Assembly (NCBI GenBank): GCA_964057225.1
Contig: OZ059897.1
Coordinates: 5,456,001 to 5,520,000, forward strand
Direction of reading: 5' to 3'
Source: Auanema rhodensis
Lineage: Eukaryota; Nematoda; Chromadorea; Rhabditida; Rhabditidae
DNA length: 64,000 nucleotides
Within the stretch, counting starts at the first letter, position 1. Each line of letters begins with the position of its first letter. The notes under the pieces are model-generated. The model saw only the letters and a program-made list of their open reading frames with translations, had not been told where the DNA came from and did not search any database. Positions 35,972-48,871 of this stretch are shown here, piece by piece. Both the position numbers and the translations under genes were made by a program.

Positions 35972-37771
35972 ATGAAGGCTTCTGCTGAACGTACAGTTCT
36001 TCTTGTTGTTTGTGGTTTATCAATTATTTCAATAATTATTCTCTACAGGTATGTGAACTGAGGTTTTATACAAGATCTTATATTCGAACTAATATTTCAG
36101 TTATATACCGATAATGCTATCAAGAATGTCAGCTATACGATCTTTATTAGGAAATGAATTATCGACATTCTCCGAAATTGAAAGAAGAGGATGGAAGGAA
36201 TTGATTGATTTGAAACAAACTGATCGAAACAAACGCCAAATTATTTATAATTATTGTCAATGTAGTAACTTCAATATTTGCCCTCCGGGAGTTCCAGGAA
36301 GACCAGGTTCATTTAATGTTTGTTGTATCTATCTTTACTAATTAAGTTAAGGCATTCCCGGCATAGATGGTGAAAATGGTATCCCAGGAGAGCCCGGATA
36401 TGATGGTACTCCTGGAATTCTTCCTGAATTGCTTTACAGAAGAATAGATGGGTGTCGTATTTGTCCATTTGGTAAGAAAGGTGAACCCGGAGTACCTGGT
36501 CTACAAGGATTGCCGGTATATTATTGGGTTATCACTGAGTAACTTCTATGAAATCTTTCATAGGGAACTCCGGGAACACCTGGAATAAATGGTTTCCCAG
36601 GATTAGATGGATCTCCCGGCTTACCAGGAGACGTTGGACTATCTGGAGAAAATGGAGCAGATGGCCCTGAAGGACCTGTTGGGGTTCCTGGAATGAACGC
36701 TGTCTTGGCCATCAAGGGAATAGTTGGTCAGCCAGGAGAACCTGGACTTGCTGGAGAACCGGGAGAACCGGGACCATCTGGAGAGGTGTGTTATGAACTT
36801 GATTAACAAAATTTAAACATATTTTTCAGCCTGGACAGTCTGGTGCAGATGGATATATTGGTGATGTTGGATGGCCAGGAGAACCTGGAGAACCGGGTTT
36901 GCCAGGTTGGTCAAGCTATTAAAACCTGAATTTAACCGTGAAACAATACAAGAACTCTCCCTAAGTATTCCATAATCTTATTATTAGAAGAGAACAGCAA
37001 GCTTGAAATATTGTGCACTGAATCATAGTTGGGGTGAAGGTCAGATGTATTCTGAATCTAAAAACTAGGCTATTCATGCAAATTTGATGACGACCTTGCG
37101 AGAAAGCTATGTAGCGGTAAGATGATGGTCAAAGTAGAACAAGACTCAAGAACATCTGGCATATTTTGAAGTATTAACCTGAATATTCCAACTTTGAATT
37201 ATCAACAATTATTATGAATTATTCAAATACTTCTTGAAAAAACAAAGAGCTGTGTTGTTAAAGGCTAGGTTGTTCAGTTGATCATGTGAGTCAAAATGCC
37301 ATTGAGAGCGAATAAAGATATTCGTTCAAAACTAATCAACAAGTTTTAATGTTCTATTTTTTGCTTGAAAATGAAAAAAATAGATTCTATAGCAATAGCT
37401 GTCAAGAAAAATACTAAACCTTGACCGTAAATGAACATATAAAGTAATAAGAATAAAAACAAGAATAATGCTACTAAGTACATTCACTTATGCATCATTT
37501 AATAAAATAAAAAGTTTTATTCTTATTCATTTTTTAAATTATTTATTCATTTAAAAGATATATTATATTATATTTTATATGTATATGTGTATGAATATGA
37601 TTCATTTTTTTATTTTTACGAATCAATTGAAGATATTCCATATTCAAATCCATACATTTATTTCTTGTATATTCAGGTATTGAAGGATTATCTGGGAAAA
37701 TTGGCTTACCTGGTGATGATGCTGAATACTGTCCATGTCCAGGTCGAAATAACAGACACCCATTCGAATAA
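35972..37771 (+). CDS. Cuticle-type collagen
   Basis: Seven exons, start 35972, stop 37769-37771, about 290 residues. The N-terminal membrane segment ([20 protein letters not shown]) is followed by a short helix and the RNKRQ subtilisin-type cleavage site, then a small Cys knot ([13 protein letters not shown]). Gly-X-Y blocks follow, interrupted by a Cys-containing break ([15 protein letters not shown]) and a short [12 protein letters not shown]-type run. The end is YCPCPGR plus a charged tail. This plan (membrane anchor, RxKR, Cys clusters around Gly-X-Y) is that of nematode cuticle collagens, trimerised in the ER and crosslinked in the cuticle. The intron 36907-37677 is about 770 nt, unlike the rest, and contains a phase-compatible 48-nt candidate exon. 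Confidence 0.9.
37069..37116 (+). CDS. Possible 48-nt cassette exon in the collagen intron
   Basis: Bounded by CTAG acceptor and G|GTAAGA donor. It encodes [15 protein letters not shown] in the same phase as the flanking exons, so inclusion would add 16 residues with two cysteines without shifting the frame. The acceptor has a poor pyrimidine tract. No transcript evidence. Confidence 0.3.
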
Positions 37772-37808
37772 ATTTATATTCAAATAGAATAACATTCTAT
37801 TTTTTCAA

Positions 37809-37814
37809 AATAAA
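37809..37814 (+). terminator. Poly(A) signal AATAAA
   Basis: Hexamer 38 bp after the collagen stop. Confidence 0.5.
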
Positions 37815-40800
37815 TAATGTAAACTTCACAATATTAATTTAAATTATTTGTTAAATTGTATAAGCTTAAGTGATAAATGTTAAACCAAGAAGTTTGAGAG
37901 TATTGTTTGATGTTCTTTGATCTAAAATTGTACGTACATGATGTGACTACTTAAGAGTTTGAATAGATTTTAGAAGCCCAATTTCCTAGTTAGTACCTTG
38001 ACCTTATTCTTAATTATTCAAATAGAACTCCAAATGACAAGTAAAATGTTTAAAGAGTACACACTAAATATGTTGAATGAAATAATACAAATATGAAATA
38101 GTTTATGTGCACTTCAGACAGATTTGAACAGGATATTCATCTCATACCAGAAAAGCAACAACTCTCAAGAAACTACCAGATTGTAGATAGCAAGATCCAT
38201 GAAACGAGACTCAGTACGTTCCCTCTGACATCTTCTTGCCATAATATCCTTTCTTCCTTGCCAATTACAAATGTCTTTTTGCCTTAGATACACAAAAAAA
38301 GGAAATCAAAATATCTCGCTTCAATGATCTTGTACAACATCGGGATGACTTTCAAAGAAGGACAAGAGGACTGACATTGGATTTACCAAACCTTATAGTT
38401 ATCTCATAAGATTTCATATGTAGATTCATTTTATACAATTAGTTATAAACTATTTAAAACTAAAATTATTATTTTTTTAAATCAAAGAGTAATAATAAAC
38501 ATTTGCTACCGTAATTAGCGGTTCAGCAATTGAACAATTGGTGGTACATGAATCCAATTGCGCAATGTTGGCTTTTGAGAATAGTTTGACGACAAAAGAA
38601 AACTGACGACAGACACCTTTCATGACCTTTTATAGAAATCATGAGAAAAAACCTAATAATAAATATAATACTATAGTTTATAGTAAACTTATACTTACCA
38701 TTTTGATTAAAAAAAGATATCGAAGTTATATATATATCCAGGAAATTAATTTGTTATAACCCTCGATAATTGCGTCAGATGTGTTAGATGTATGCAACAT
38801 TGCTTGTAAGTAGTCGGAACATACTGAATAATCTCAACTTTTAAATGATTTAAATATATTTGTCGCTGCTTTTTACATTAAAAAATGTTGTTAGGAACGT
38901 GGGTGATGTCACAAACTGTATTGAAAGCTAGCTTAAACTCATATACAAAGCCTGTTATAATTGTTTATTAAAACTATACATATATTTTTCTTAAATAGTT
39001 ATATGTGTATGTAAATAAAATATAATTTTCTTATATTACAATATATGTTTAGTTTATGGAAAGTGAGACAAACGAAAGAGAAAGAACTGTATGAACCATA
39101 GGGGCAAAAACGAAAAAACACTGTTTGCATTTCAAATATGTAGATTCACTCTCATCTATCTTTCTCAAAATCTTTAGCCTAGACCAACTTAAATCCTCAT
39201 CAACAATATCATCCAATATACTATTACTAGTACTATTCCGAAACTTCATATATGCATACGAGCTGAATATCCGGTTATGTACGTCCGAGATAGATACAGG
39301 CGTTTGAGTGCTAGTCTGTCGCTTGTATCGTCTTCTATGGACATCTCGTGTGTTCGTGCTCATCAGCAGAATACAAACATAGACATACATCCTCATATCC
39401 GCTTGATAGACAATACCGCCTCAGGCCAAATGAGGTCAGGAGCGGTTTGTCCTGACCCATACTAACACCACGTGTTCTCATATTAGGTGTTCCTTCAAAG
39501 CACAAAAAGCATGATCAAAATAATAAAATTTGAAGATTATTTTGAGTTTTATCTCTATCAATTCAACTTTTAATATGTTTATAATCAGAGAAATGACTTC
39601 ATATGTTCCATATTTTCGGATTTGATTTATACTTGCTTGCATTGAAACTTGATCGTATCCAGCTTATTATTGTTTCCTTTACCTTTATATGAGAATCTTT
39701 GTTTGTTTTTTGAACGTCGTTCTCGAATCTATCATTAACAGTGCCTTTTCCATCGTTGAGGTCATCCTACAGGTGTTTTAAAAATGCTCGCTCTGCTCTG
39801 TGCATTCCATTGCCTGACCCTTAACTATATACAGTCACAGTGAATACTAATGAGCCAACATCTAGTCATAACGTCTTCCTTTTGTTCTCGACCTCAGGTT
39901 GGGGCTTCGAGATCGTTGCTTTGAAACAAGGGGCCTCGCAGCCAAAGAGCTAGTCTCTTCCGCCTTATTGTGTTTTCTTCCTCTTTTTCTAATTCAAAAA
40001 AACACAGAAACTATGGGGTATACCGCTGACCTATTGTGGATTAGATACCTTAACCATCCAACTGTTGAAGAGGAGTATTATATATGAAAAGAGAGGACGA
40101 AGAAGAGGGGGTAGGAAAGAGAGAGAAAGAGCAAAAAGAAAGAGGGAGAGTTTAGAACATGAGATCTAAGTTTAATTCCTGAGAACAGAAGAAAGATGAG
40201 AAAGAGAGGAAAAAAAGAAGAAAATGAGCAGTTCTCTTCTTAAGGTATCCACTTCAAGATGAACTATTCAAAGCTATCTTTGTGCTCCTGTAATAGTCTG
40301 GTACTATCGGACTGTTTGATGTTTCATTTCTAAAACACTTCTCATACCTATTGTACTCAGATCCTTCAATTAGCTCTAAAAAAAGATAAAAGGTTAAGAA
40401 GCTCTTTCATCATGTAGGCCTTATGTCTTTTGAATTTCCAAAATGATCATGGGAAACTAAAGAAACATTAGTATGTGTACATAAAAAACATTTTCATTCC
40501 AATTATTGAAGAGGAGTACATTTGCATTTTGGGAAATTTCATTGTAACTGTGAAGAAAATCACTTTTTAGGATTGTACTACTAGTTTCACTTCCATTATA
40601 TTTTTCCATTGCCTGACCCTGAAAGAGCATTGAGCCCATGACGAATATTTGAGGGAATCTGAAGGTTAACCATCGTGATATCATTCAATTTCTTCTAATC
40701 ATTCCCGATATTTACAACATTCATTGTATATGAATATATTGTAATAATGAATTTATGACTGTTGACAGTTAAATCTATTCTATCCAACGAAGCTCTTTTA

Positions 40801-43067
40801 CGATATTTGATCTGATCTGCGCACCTTTTCATCAATTTATAAATATATATTTGCCATATTAGGTATTATAATCAAGAAAATAGGAAAATATTCTTTATAT
40901 TCTTCAAAGTTATTCGAAAATTGGTTCAATAATCACAATATTTCGTATAGAATTATACGTTTAATATACCGTAAAGATTCTTGTAACATTTGATTTTATG
41001 AGGTAAACGAACAATTTGTTCTCTCTCTGTTTCTAAAATTAGTTTTTCGATGAAAAAAATCTTTTTTTTTTATAATTTTATAATGTTAAATAGTTTTATT
41101 AATTTCCAACAATATTCTGAAAATAATATAGGAAGGCCGTCTAATAAGAAAATTCCTCAGAATCTCTTGTTCAGCCCTTCTTTTCAGTAGTATTCTCACC
41201 TTGTCATCCTTTGGTTACTCCTTTGAACTTTACAAGGTCAAAAATATGTTTTCTTTCTTTGGCTGACCATATAGAGAATTCCTTAAGAATTTAGAAGACA
41301 AAGTTCTTCCTTCAGCGATCAAACTACTCTTGACAGCATTGCTACAGTTCTCATTGAAAAATCAAATTAATATTAGTCGGCTAGCCTTTGTCTCTATTTT
41401 CTTGCCTAAACATGTCTAAACACTTGACTCTTTGGTTTATAGGTGATGTATCTTCTTTACATAAGTTAGAACTCAAGTCTTTTCAGTTAAGTAATTACCC
41501 AATAGGAAAACATGTAACGAAATTGACAATCTTGTAAGAACTTTTGAAGAGAGAAGAAGATACATAATAATAGTAATTTTAAATGCCAAAAAACTTGTCC
41601 ATGACCTTTTACCTAACTCATTGTTCATTTCAAAACTTTTAAAAATTAGGAAAAAAACTTAATTATTGTATTTATTATTTATATATGAATAATATATCTT
41701 TTATATTGTTTCAGTTACTTTTCTTTGCGTAATACTAGTGTTGCGGTCCTTGAATTTTTCTAAAATTTCAATCTTCCCAGACATTCTAACCTTGATAGTT
41801 ATCCGTGTGTTTGATTATTTCGAGTCTGATTAGTCTTGGAAATAAAAAAAACCTGTCCAAATAAATGTACGATGATATTCATGAGTTTGAAGAAAAATTC
41901 GAACACATTCCTCTTATTTGCCGTCTTCTTCTTCCAACTCATATATGTATATCAAATAAAGCAAATCTTTTCTTTGAATTTCATGCCGATATTACAAGAA
42001 AATCAAGCTAAGCCGAAACACATCTGTGAGCATCTGTTCTAAACATTTCTGAGCATTTCATACATATACAGGTTGCTCTATATTATAATATCCGTAAAAG
42101 GCATAAATCAGTAACCTGGATTAGGCCATGTGACAACAGATGATATCTATTATTCGTCTGTCCTGAACAATTCCAATGCTCAATGGTCCAGTTTATAATT
42201 AATTTCTTATATATTCAAGACCAAATCTAAAATTATTAGAAAATCACAATTAATATTTTCAGGTAATCAAGAAATAACAGTCCGAAATTCATGTTGTAAG
42301 CATGTTTTGATCTGAATATTTCCAAAATTCGAAAAATCATTCATTGCTCTACCTCTCTTAGCTAGAATACTTTAACACATTTTGAGGTTTTAATACGAAA
42401 TATGTTTTCAGGCAACAACAAAAATTTGAATTTATGTTGTTGCTTGAAAACTTTCCAGCTTACTTATATACCCGCTTAAACTTGAAGATAATTAATATAT
42501 TTGTTGAATTTTAAATAGAAAATGTTTCTAATTTCTCAATTATTATTTCTTGATTGATGGGAAAATTATTTGAAATATCACACTTCAATTGGTCAATAGG
42601 TTAATTCTTAATGGGCGGGGCTAATACGATAGAGGTAGGCGGAGGAAGACCAAGTGTCTGACCTAGACCTCACTGGCTCATCTTTTCCATCCATGGCAGT
42701 TGACAACCAGGTACAATGTTCCAGCTGCTTGTCATTTTAGGCATTTGACCTTATTTTTGAAATATTTGAATGTGAAGCTTCTCCATATGGATCTCTAATG
42801 ATTGCTTCCACTTTTCTACAATAATTCAATATGTACCATTATGCTTACCATGTCTCATCTTTCTCTAAATTACTTTAGAATTACTTCAATACATTTTATG
42901 TTTTACGTTTTATTTTTCAAAATCTGTTAATCAATTGAATACATTTTCAGAAAACAAATCATAAAGTAGAATCAAAGTTTACACCTTCTCCTTCTACTTC
43001 TCTTCTTCTACAATTTCTACTATTACTTCTTCGTCATCAACTTTATATTCTCATATAAGTGCCAAAG
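37815..43067. other. Long intergenic region (5.2 kb)
   Basis: Mostly AT-rich. Notable contents: a dual-frame open region and hairpin at 39049-39475, a 17-bp repeat (39805-39821 and 40604-40620), a purine-rich GA stretch at about 40085-40220, and a GC-rich patch at 42611-42720 with GGGCGGGG, 350 bp before the ZP gene. No tRNA, rRNA or convincing multi-exon gene recognised. Confidence 0.45.
40085..40220 (+). repeat. Purine-rich GA/GAAA tract
   Basis: Degenerate GA-rich simple sequence; no coding features. Confidence 0.7.
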
Positions 43068-46000
43068 ATGAAACTTCTAGTAATTCTATTAAGTCTTCTA
43101 CCGATTGTTCGATCTGTTATACAATTTGATAATGCTATCAAAGGTAAGTTAAATATTTAAAGAATAAAATTAATTATATTTTTTGGAAAGAATAGAGAAA
43201 TCAAAATATAATTTGTAAACGGAAATTTATTTTTTTCTCTTTTCTTTAACTATTTTCTCTGATTGATTCTAAAATAATTATAATCAACAAAAATCTTCCG
43301 TTTTGTGCTACAGTTGTAGTTGAAATCTTAAAGATTTGGTCTCCCTCTCTTTCTCTCTCTTTCTCTCTCTCTGTCTCTGTCTCTTTTTCTTCTTCTAAAT
43401 TCGTTCTATCCAAAAACAAACAAATATGTTATCAAACGCTAATATATTTATTATATTTTAAATATATTATTTAAGATAAACCAGCCATACAATGTGGACA
43501 TGGCCATATAGCTTTAGATGTTGAAACACTTCATTCTGCTCCAGCTCATGTATTTGCTAAAGGTCATTATAAAAAGGTTATAAATTAATATAAAATAAAT
43601 ATTTATAAACATATATTTTCAGGATGGATGTTCATTTAGTAATACAACACATGTTATTTTCGATTTTGCTAATTGCGATGTAAGCAGAAAGAGAGAGGTA
43701 TGAATGCAACCGCTTTATGAGTTCACTTTTTTAAAAATAACATGCTCAGCACACGTGAAATCCACGTGACATGAATATTTTAATCAATTTAGTTTAATTT
43801 CTTTTCTGAAGATGATTTATCTTATTTCAGGTTAATCCTCGAGGAATGTCTTACAGTATGACTGTTGTTGTTCAGCTTCATCCACTTTTTGTGACAAAAG
43901 TTGACCGTGCCTTCCATGTTCACTGCTTCTATCAAGAATCTGAAAAGGCCGTTGGAATTGGAATGAATATTACGTAAGCAATTAAGAGCAAAAATTAATT
44001 GGACGGAAATGAACGAAAAAACTATAAAAAGGGCAAATCTGATTCATTTTCTCGCGTTCCTCGTTTTTCTCGACACGTCGCACATTGACTCTTGAGGTCA
44101 ATGTCCGAAAATGTCTTTGATGACATAGAAGGAAAGAGTGAAGAGGTTAAAGCAATTTTCTAATTCGCACCTGACGCTTAACCACTTTTTTTTAATTTGC
44201 AGTTGTTTTTTACTGTTTAGGCATTTTTCATTTTCGTTTTGAATTCATCATCAAACAGCTAATCAAAAGTTCGAGAAGATGATTTATAGAACTATATTTC
44301 GTCCCTTCAAGACGAACATATCCTTATTAACTCAAATTCAATATATAGACATCGGTTGAGAAAAGAAAGACAATGAGACGAAAGACGAATCCGTCCGCCG
44401 TTGTGTCCCTCCGACAATCTTGCTTGTAGGCAGTTTTGCGGTTCTCGACCTACGTCGGAGCGCCAAAGCAATTAGCAATTGTGTCCATCGGCAGGCAAGT
44501 AAATTCAAGACGTATGGCTAATTATGGCTAGGTTAAAAGTAATAGATGACACATTGCTGATCATTCACAGAGTTATATTCTCTTGGTCTCTAGAGAAGGC
44601 AAAACAGTGACGGTATTGAATGGAGTAGCGCACCCCTCACATGTAGTTTGTACATCGAGAATATCCTGGCTATGCTAACATCTCAAAGAATAATGGCCGA
44701 AGATGCCGATCGAAGGTCGTGTATATTCTGAAGATGTATTGTTCTTTAAATGGGAAACGCAAGGATCTGCATCATCCAGGATAAAACCTTGACCCTTAGT
44801 CATTCGCAGCTTAAACTTAATAAATTTTTAAAGAAAATTATATATTAAAGTCGTAACTTCTTTTTTTTTCAGCGATCCAACTGCTGTTACTATAAATGGA
44901 ACAGAAAAAATTCCAGAGTGTCAATATACTTTACATAAGGTGATTACTCATCATATAAGTTAAATTCTCATCCAATTTATTATAGGATTCTGCTAATGGA
45001 CCTGTTAGTCGTTATGCTCAAGTTGGTGACACTATCTACCATGTATGGGATTGTCCATCAGAAACTTATTCTATGCTCGTTCATGACTGTAACATTATCG
45101 ATGGTCAAGGAAGTCAACATAAAGTTATCGACGAAAATGGGTGAGTATTCAAAGAAACGAACGTCAGTCTCAATTCCAAACTTAATCTGTAAAGTCAAGC
45201 TGATTACGAGAGGGTTAATCAGCCATATGGATGGCTAACTATATGTTATAATCTGAACGACTTTTCTCCCTTCCGTATTTTCCCCTTACTAACAAATATT
45301 TCTTTGTAACCACTCAAAGGTTAGAAAAAAATATTGACGAGAACGCATCTAAATACCCTCCGATCGAAGTTACAGCCATGACACAATATTTTGTTAGTTT
45401 GTTCATTGCGATCATTTAATGTTTCGACTGAAAGTCATAGAAATATGAAATACAAGCAAATTCTTTGTGTATTACAATCCTACAACAATTCCTTTTTCGG
45501 TTAGTTCGATTGGCAATGACCTTACATGCTCAGATAATCCTCTAATTCGTCTAGCTAAATATAGCAGATTTTGTCTTTGTAAAATAAAAATGAAGACGAA
45601 CACATGAAATATTTTGAATAATCGTAATAGAACTGAAGAAAAATTATTTTATTATTTTTAAAATTAAAACAAGATAATCTATGTTTGAACTAAAACTTAA
45701 ATAAAATATAATAAATATTTGTTATTTAGATGTTCAACAGATGACTATCTTATGCCAGAACTTATATATTCTGATCAATTAACTAAAACATTTACTGTAA
45801 GTTTCAATTAATTTTAATTAAAGTTTATTTAAATATCAACTTAGGCTTCAAATGCTTTCAACTTTCCTGATCAGAATACTGTATATTTCAACTGTCAAAT
45901 CAAACTTTGTATTAAAGGAACTGAAGAATGTGATAAAATCACGGTATGAGTTGTGAAAAATGCTTTCAATACATAAGTTTATTATTAAAGCCTCCACGTT

Positions 46001-47022
46001 GCGGAGCTCTCAGTGGACACAATGATGATCCAATGAAGAATGAGTTAGACCAAGATCAGCTTATTACCACAACTCAAGCTGATACAACTTCTACAACAGC
46101 TTCAACAACTACAGCAGCTCCAACAAGTACAACAACCAAAGGTATTTAACAATGGGAATCAATGTTACATTGAAGTTATATATAGCTCCTACAACTACAC
46201 CATCAACTACAACATCAACATCAACAACAACTACAACTACTACTGCTCCGCCATCCACTACAACAACTCGAATTGAAACAACTACTGCAACTATCATAAC
46301 TACCACCGTAACTGAGTTATCATCAACTACTGGTAATAATTTATAATTTCTTATGCTCTGAGCACATTGAAGTTACAGCTCCCGAAACAACGACAATCAT
46401 TATTCCTGCTGATAACTTCCCAACACCGTCAGAAATTCAAGAATTCGTTGACCGCAAAATGAATGAAACAAACGATGAGACTGAGGGATCAGGTACGAAC
46501 TTTCCAATTAAAATCTTATAACTTATCAATTCTTCCAGGACTTGAAATTGCTCCTGAAACAAAAACACCTATTTCTCTGATTGTTGCTGATCAAGAAACA
46601 GGCCGTGACATATACCTTCGCCCGTTATCTCAACAAGCTGCATCAACCGTTGGCCCTGCAAGTGATGAGAGTGCCACAACAGCTAAGCGGGAAATCCGAC
46701 GTCGTGATACAGTACTCGATGTTGATATCACTTCCCCCGAATTGACAATAGTCGATAAGGAATACGGTAAATATTTGAAATCCTAATGCACATGGAATTA
46801 TTTTTTTCTAACATTCTACATTCATTCATTTTAGCTGCTGCTGAAGCTCCAGAAGCTTTGAAATCAGTCAGTGCCACCGGCGATGAAAAGCCTATGTCTG
46901 TGTGTATGCCTTTGGTTGCATTCTGGTTATTAGCAGCTCTTTGCTGTTTCTGTGCCACGGTTATAGCTGCTGCCATCTGCTATGCTCAAAAGCAAAAAAA
47001 TAAGTTCCGAATGTTGCCATAA
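43068..47022 (+). CDS. ZP-domain cuticlin-like transmembrane protein
   Basis: Thirteen exons from 43068 to stop 47020-47022, about 535 residues. After a signal peptide (MKLLVILLSLLPIVRS) comes a ZP module with conserved cysteines (QCGHGHIALDV, DGCSFSNTTHVIFDF, FHVHCFYQES, ECQYTLHKD, VWDCPSETYSMLVHDCNI, CSTDDYLMPE, VYFNCQIKLCIKGTEECDKI, PPRCG). A mucin-like Thr/Ser/Pro linker (46030-46330), a furin-type KREIRRRD site, a membrane helix (VAFWLLAALCCFCATVIAAA) and a short basic tail follow. ZP proteins of this kind are cleaved before the anchor and polymerise into cuticle or apical matrix (nematode CUT/CUTL families). The intron 43974-44872 is about 900 nt and holds a GC-rich hairpin; the first intron has a CT-rich tract near 43340-43390. 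Confidence 0.9.
44409..44460 (+). other. GC-rich imperfect hairpin inside the ZP gene intron
   Basis: Right arm CCTACGTCGGAG (44449-44460) pairs fully with CTCCGAC (44409-44415) plus GTAGG (44426-44430), leaving a 10-nt bulge on the left arm and an 18-nt loop. It lies in a patch much richer in GC than its surroundings. Confidence 0.4.
46030..46330 (+). repeat. Thr-codon-rich (ACA/ACT) mucin-like coding repeat
   Basis: Low-complexity ACA/ACT/TCA codons encode the Thr/Ser-rich linker, split by a 44-nt intron (46142-46185). Probably heavily O-glycosylated. Confidence 0.8.
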
Positions 47023-48871
47023 CCATCTAGACGGACTAGAGAATTCCCTAAAAGTTCTTGATAATTCAATATTAAAATCTTATTTGATTTCAATTCATAT
47101 TTAATAAGTATGAAATCAAAAAATAACTAGACTACTATTATATAAGCTAGAATTAAGGATGAAGTCTGAAATTGTAACAATACCATGTTTTCTGTGTAAT
47201 GTTGCTATTGCTTGACCAGAAACTATAAGCTTCAATACCTTATCAATATTTCTTTTTTCATTCAAATTTCAAACAAAAAGTTTCTTCAGTTTCAGTTTCT
47301 TTTGAAATTCTCTAATAGCCACGTTCATTGATTATTAGTGAATTGATATACTAATTGCTTGAATCGTTGAGAAAAGAATGTGTTACAGTAACGATATGCT
47401 TTAGTATCTGTCTTAATATGACAGGATATTTATAAATTCATTACGTGTCACTTTATTTAAATTATTTTCTTCAAAAATTTAGTATTTTAATATAATTATA
47501 TTCTTCTAAATTCACGCAATATCCACTTATCATGGATTGTATTTGTTTGATGTTAGATGTATTATTTAGACAATTTAATGATACATCAAACGGTTGCTTT
47601 ATCTTTATCTTCATCTTTCAACTCTTTTTTTTTTTACAAACTTTGTTAATGTTGTATTACGTATATCAAGATATTGGTGCAACTATTAACCAAGACATTC
47701 TCACCAAGTTCTGTAAAGATTTAGTTAAAATACAATCAAATATAAACATATATAAGCATGTATGTATATGCATATGTGTATGCATATATTTATAAATATT
47801 TTTGTTAATTTATATTAATTATATCATTCCATTAACTGTGAGTCTGTGTCTTCCAGCCTGTTTGCCTTATATAATATTTTTAATAATTTTCTTCTTTATG
47901 CTCTTCATCTCAACATTTCAATATGAATTACATGTTTTTCCATTTTATTATACATAAAAGTTTTTTTTAAATTGAGAATGTCATGTTCAATAAAGATTAA
48001 AGCTTAATTTACTTCTTCTATTACTTCATTTACATTGATGTTATGATTTGGAAGACTGATGAAGATTCGGTTGGAGAATTCAGTTGAATAAGTTATATGA
48101 AGGACTCATGTTGCACATCTTACATTACTGATCAATAGCTAGTTTATATCGTTTATCGAATCAAAGTTCAGGCTCAATTCCCTCTCATACACAGTTCAGA
48201 TTCATCACAAAAGCTGCCGATCACCTCAATATCGCCTGAGACTTGTGATGACACCTCGGGTGATTCTAACACATCAAATTGAAAGAATCAAATACATGAA
48301 ATAGATATTATTATCATAAGATATCTAAGAGTGCATTAGAGAAAAAGAGAAACACACAATCAAAATTGTGATCTGGATACATTCGGTTGTAATAATGAGA
48401 ATTCATCTCGCATCATTTTAGTTCAGATGTGATTGCTTCGAATAATGTCGTCTATTCATTTTGCTCATTCAACTTAATATGCCATTATTTAGCTCAGAAG
48501 ATCAATTCGTTTAAACGATGTAAAGTCTAGATACATTTAATTTTATATTAACGTTTAACCTTCAGTAGTAACAATTCTTATTTTCGTTTAAGTAATTCTA
48601 ATTTTTTATCCGAAAAAGACAATACTGAACGTTGTTTCTGAATGAAATCGGTTATAAGCTTAGAAACAATTGTTTAAGAATCTCGTTATATGAAAGGCTG
48701 TTCGCATGTTCAAGGAAGATTTTTAAACTTTAAAACAGATGATTCTTTCATCTCAGATTTGATTTGATTTTAAGTTCTAAACAGTTGAAAAATTATTTTT
48801 ATCGTTTCATCTGATGCTTTTTCTTTGTTAATACTTATTTATAAAATATATTTGAATCTTATTTTCAGGAT
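47023..48871. other. Intergenic region
   Basis: 1.85 kb of AT-rich sequence between the ZP and ML-domain genes. An 87-codon frame (47532-47795) is hydrophobic and Ile/Tyr-rich without support. Nothing else recognised. Confidence 0.5.

Noticed and set aside
44110-44176. C/D snoRNA-like boxes (TTGATGA and CTGA) in the ZP intron
   Set aside because: The C box lacks the required purine first base and there is no terminal stem around the boxes.
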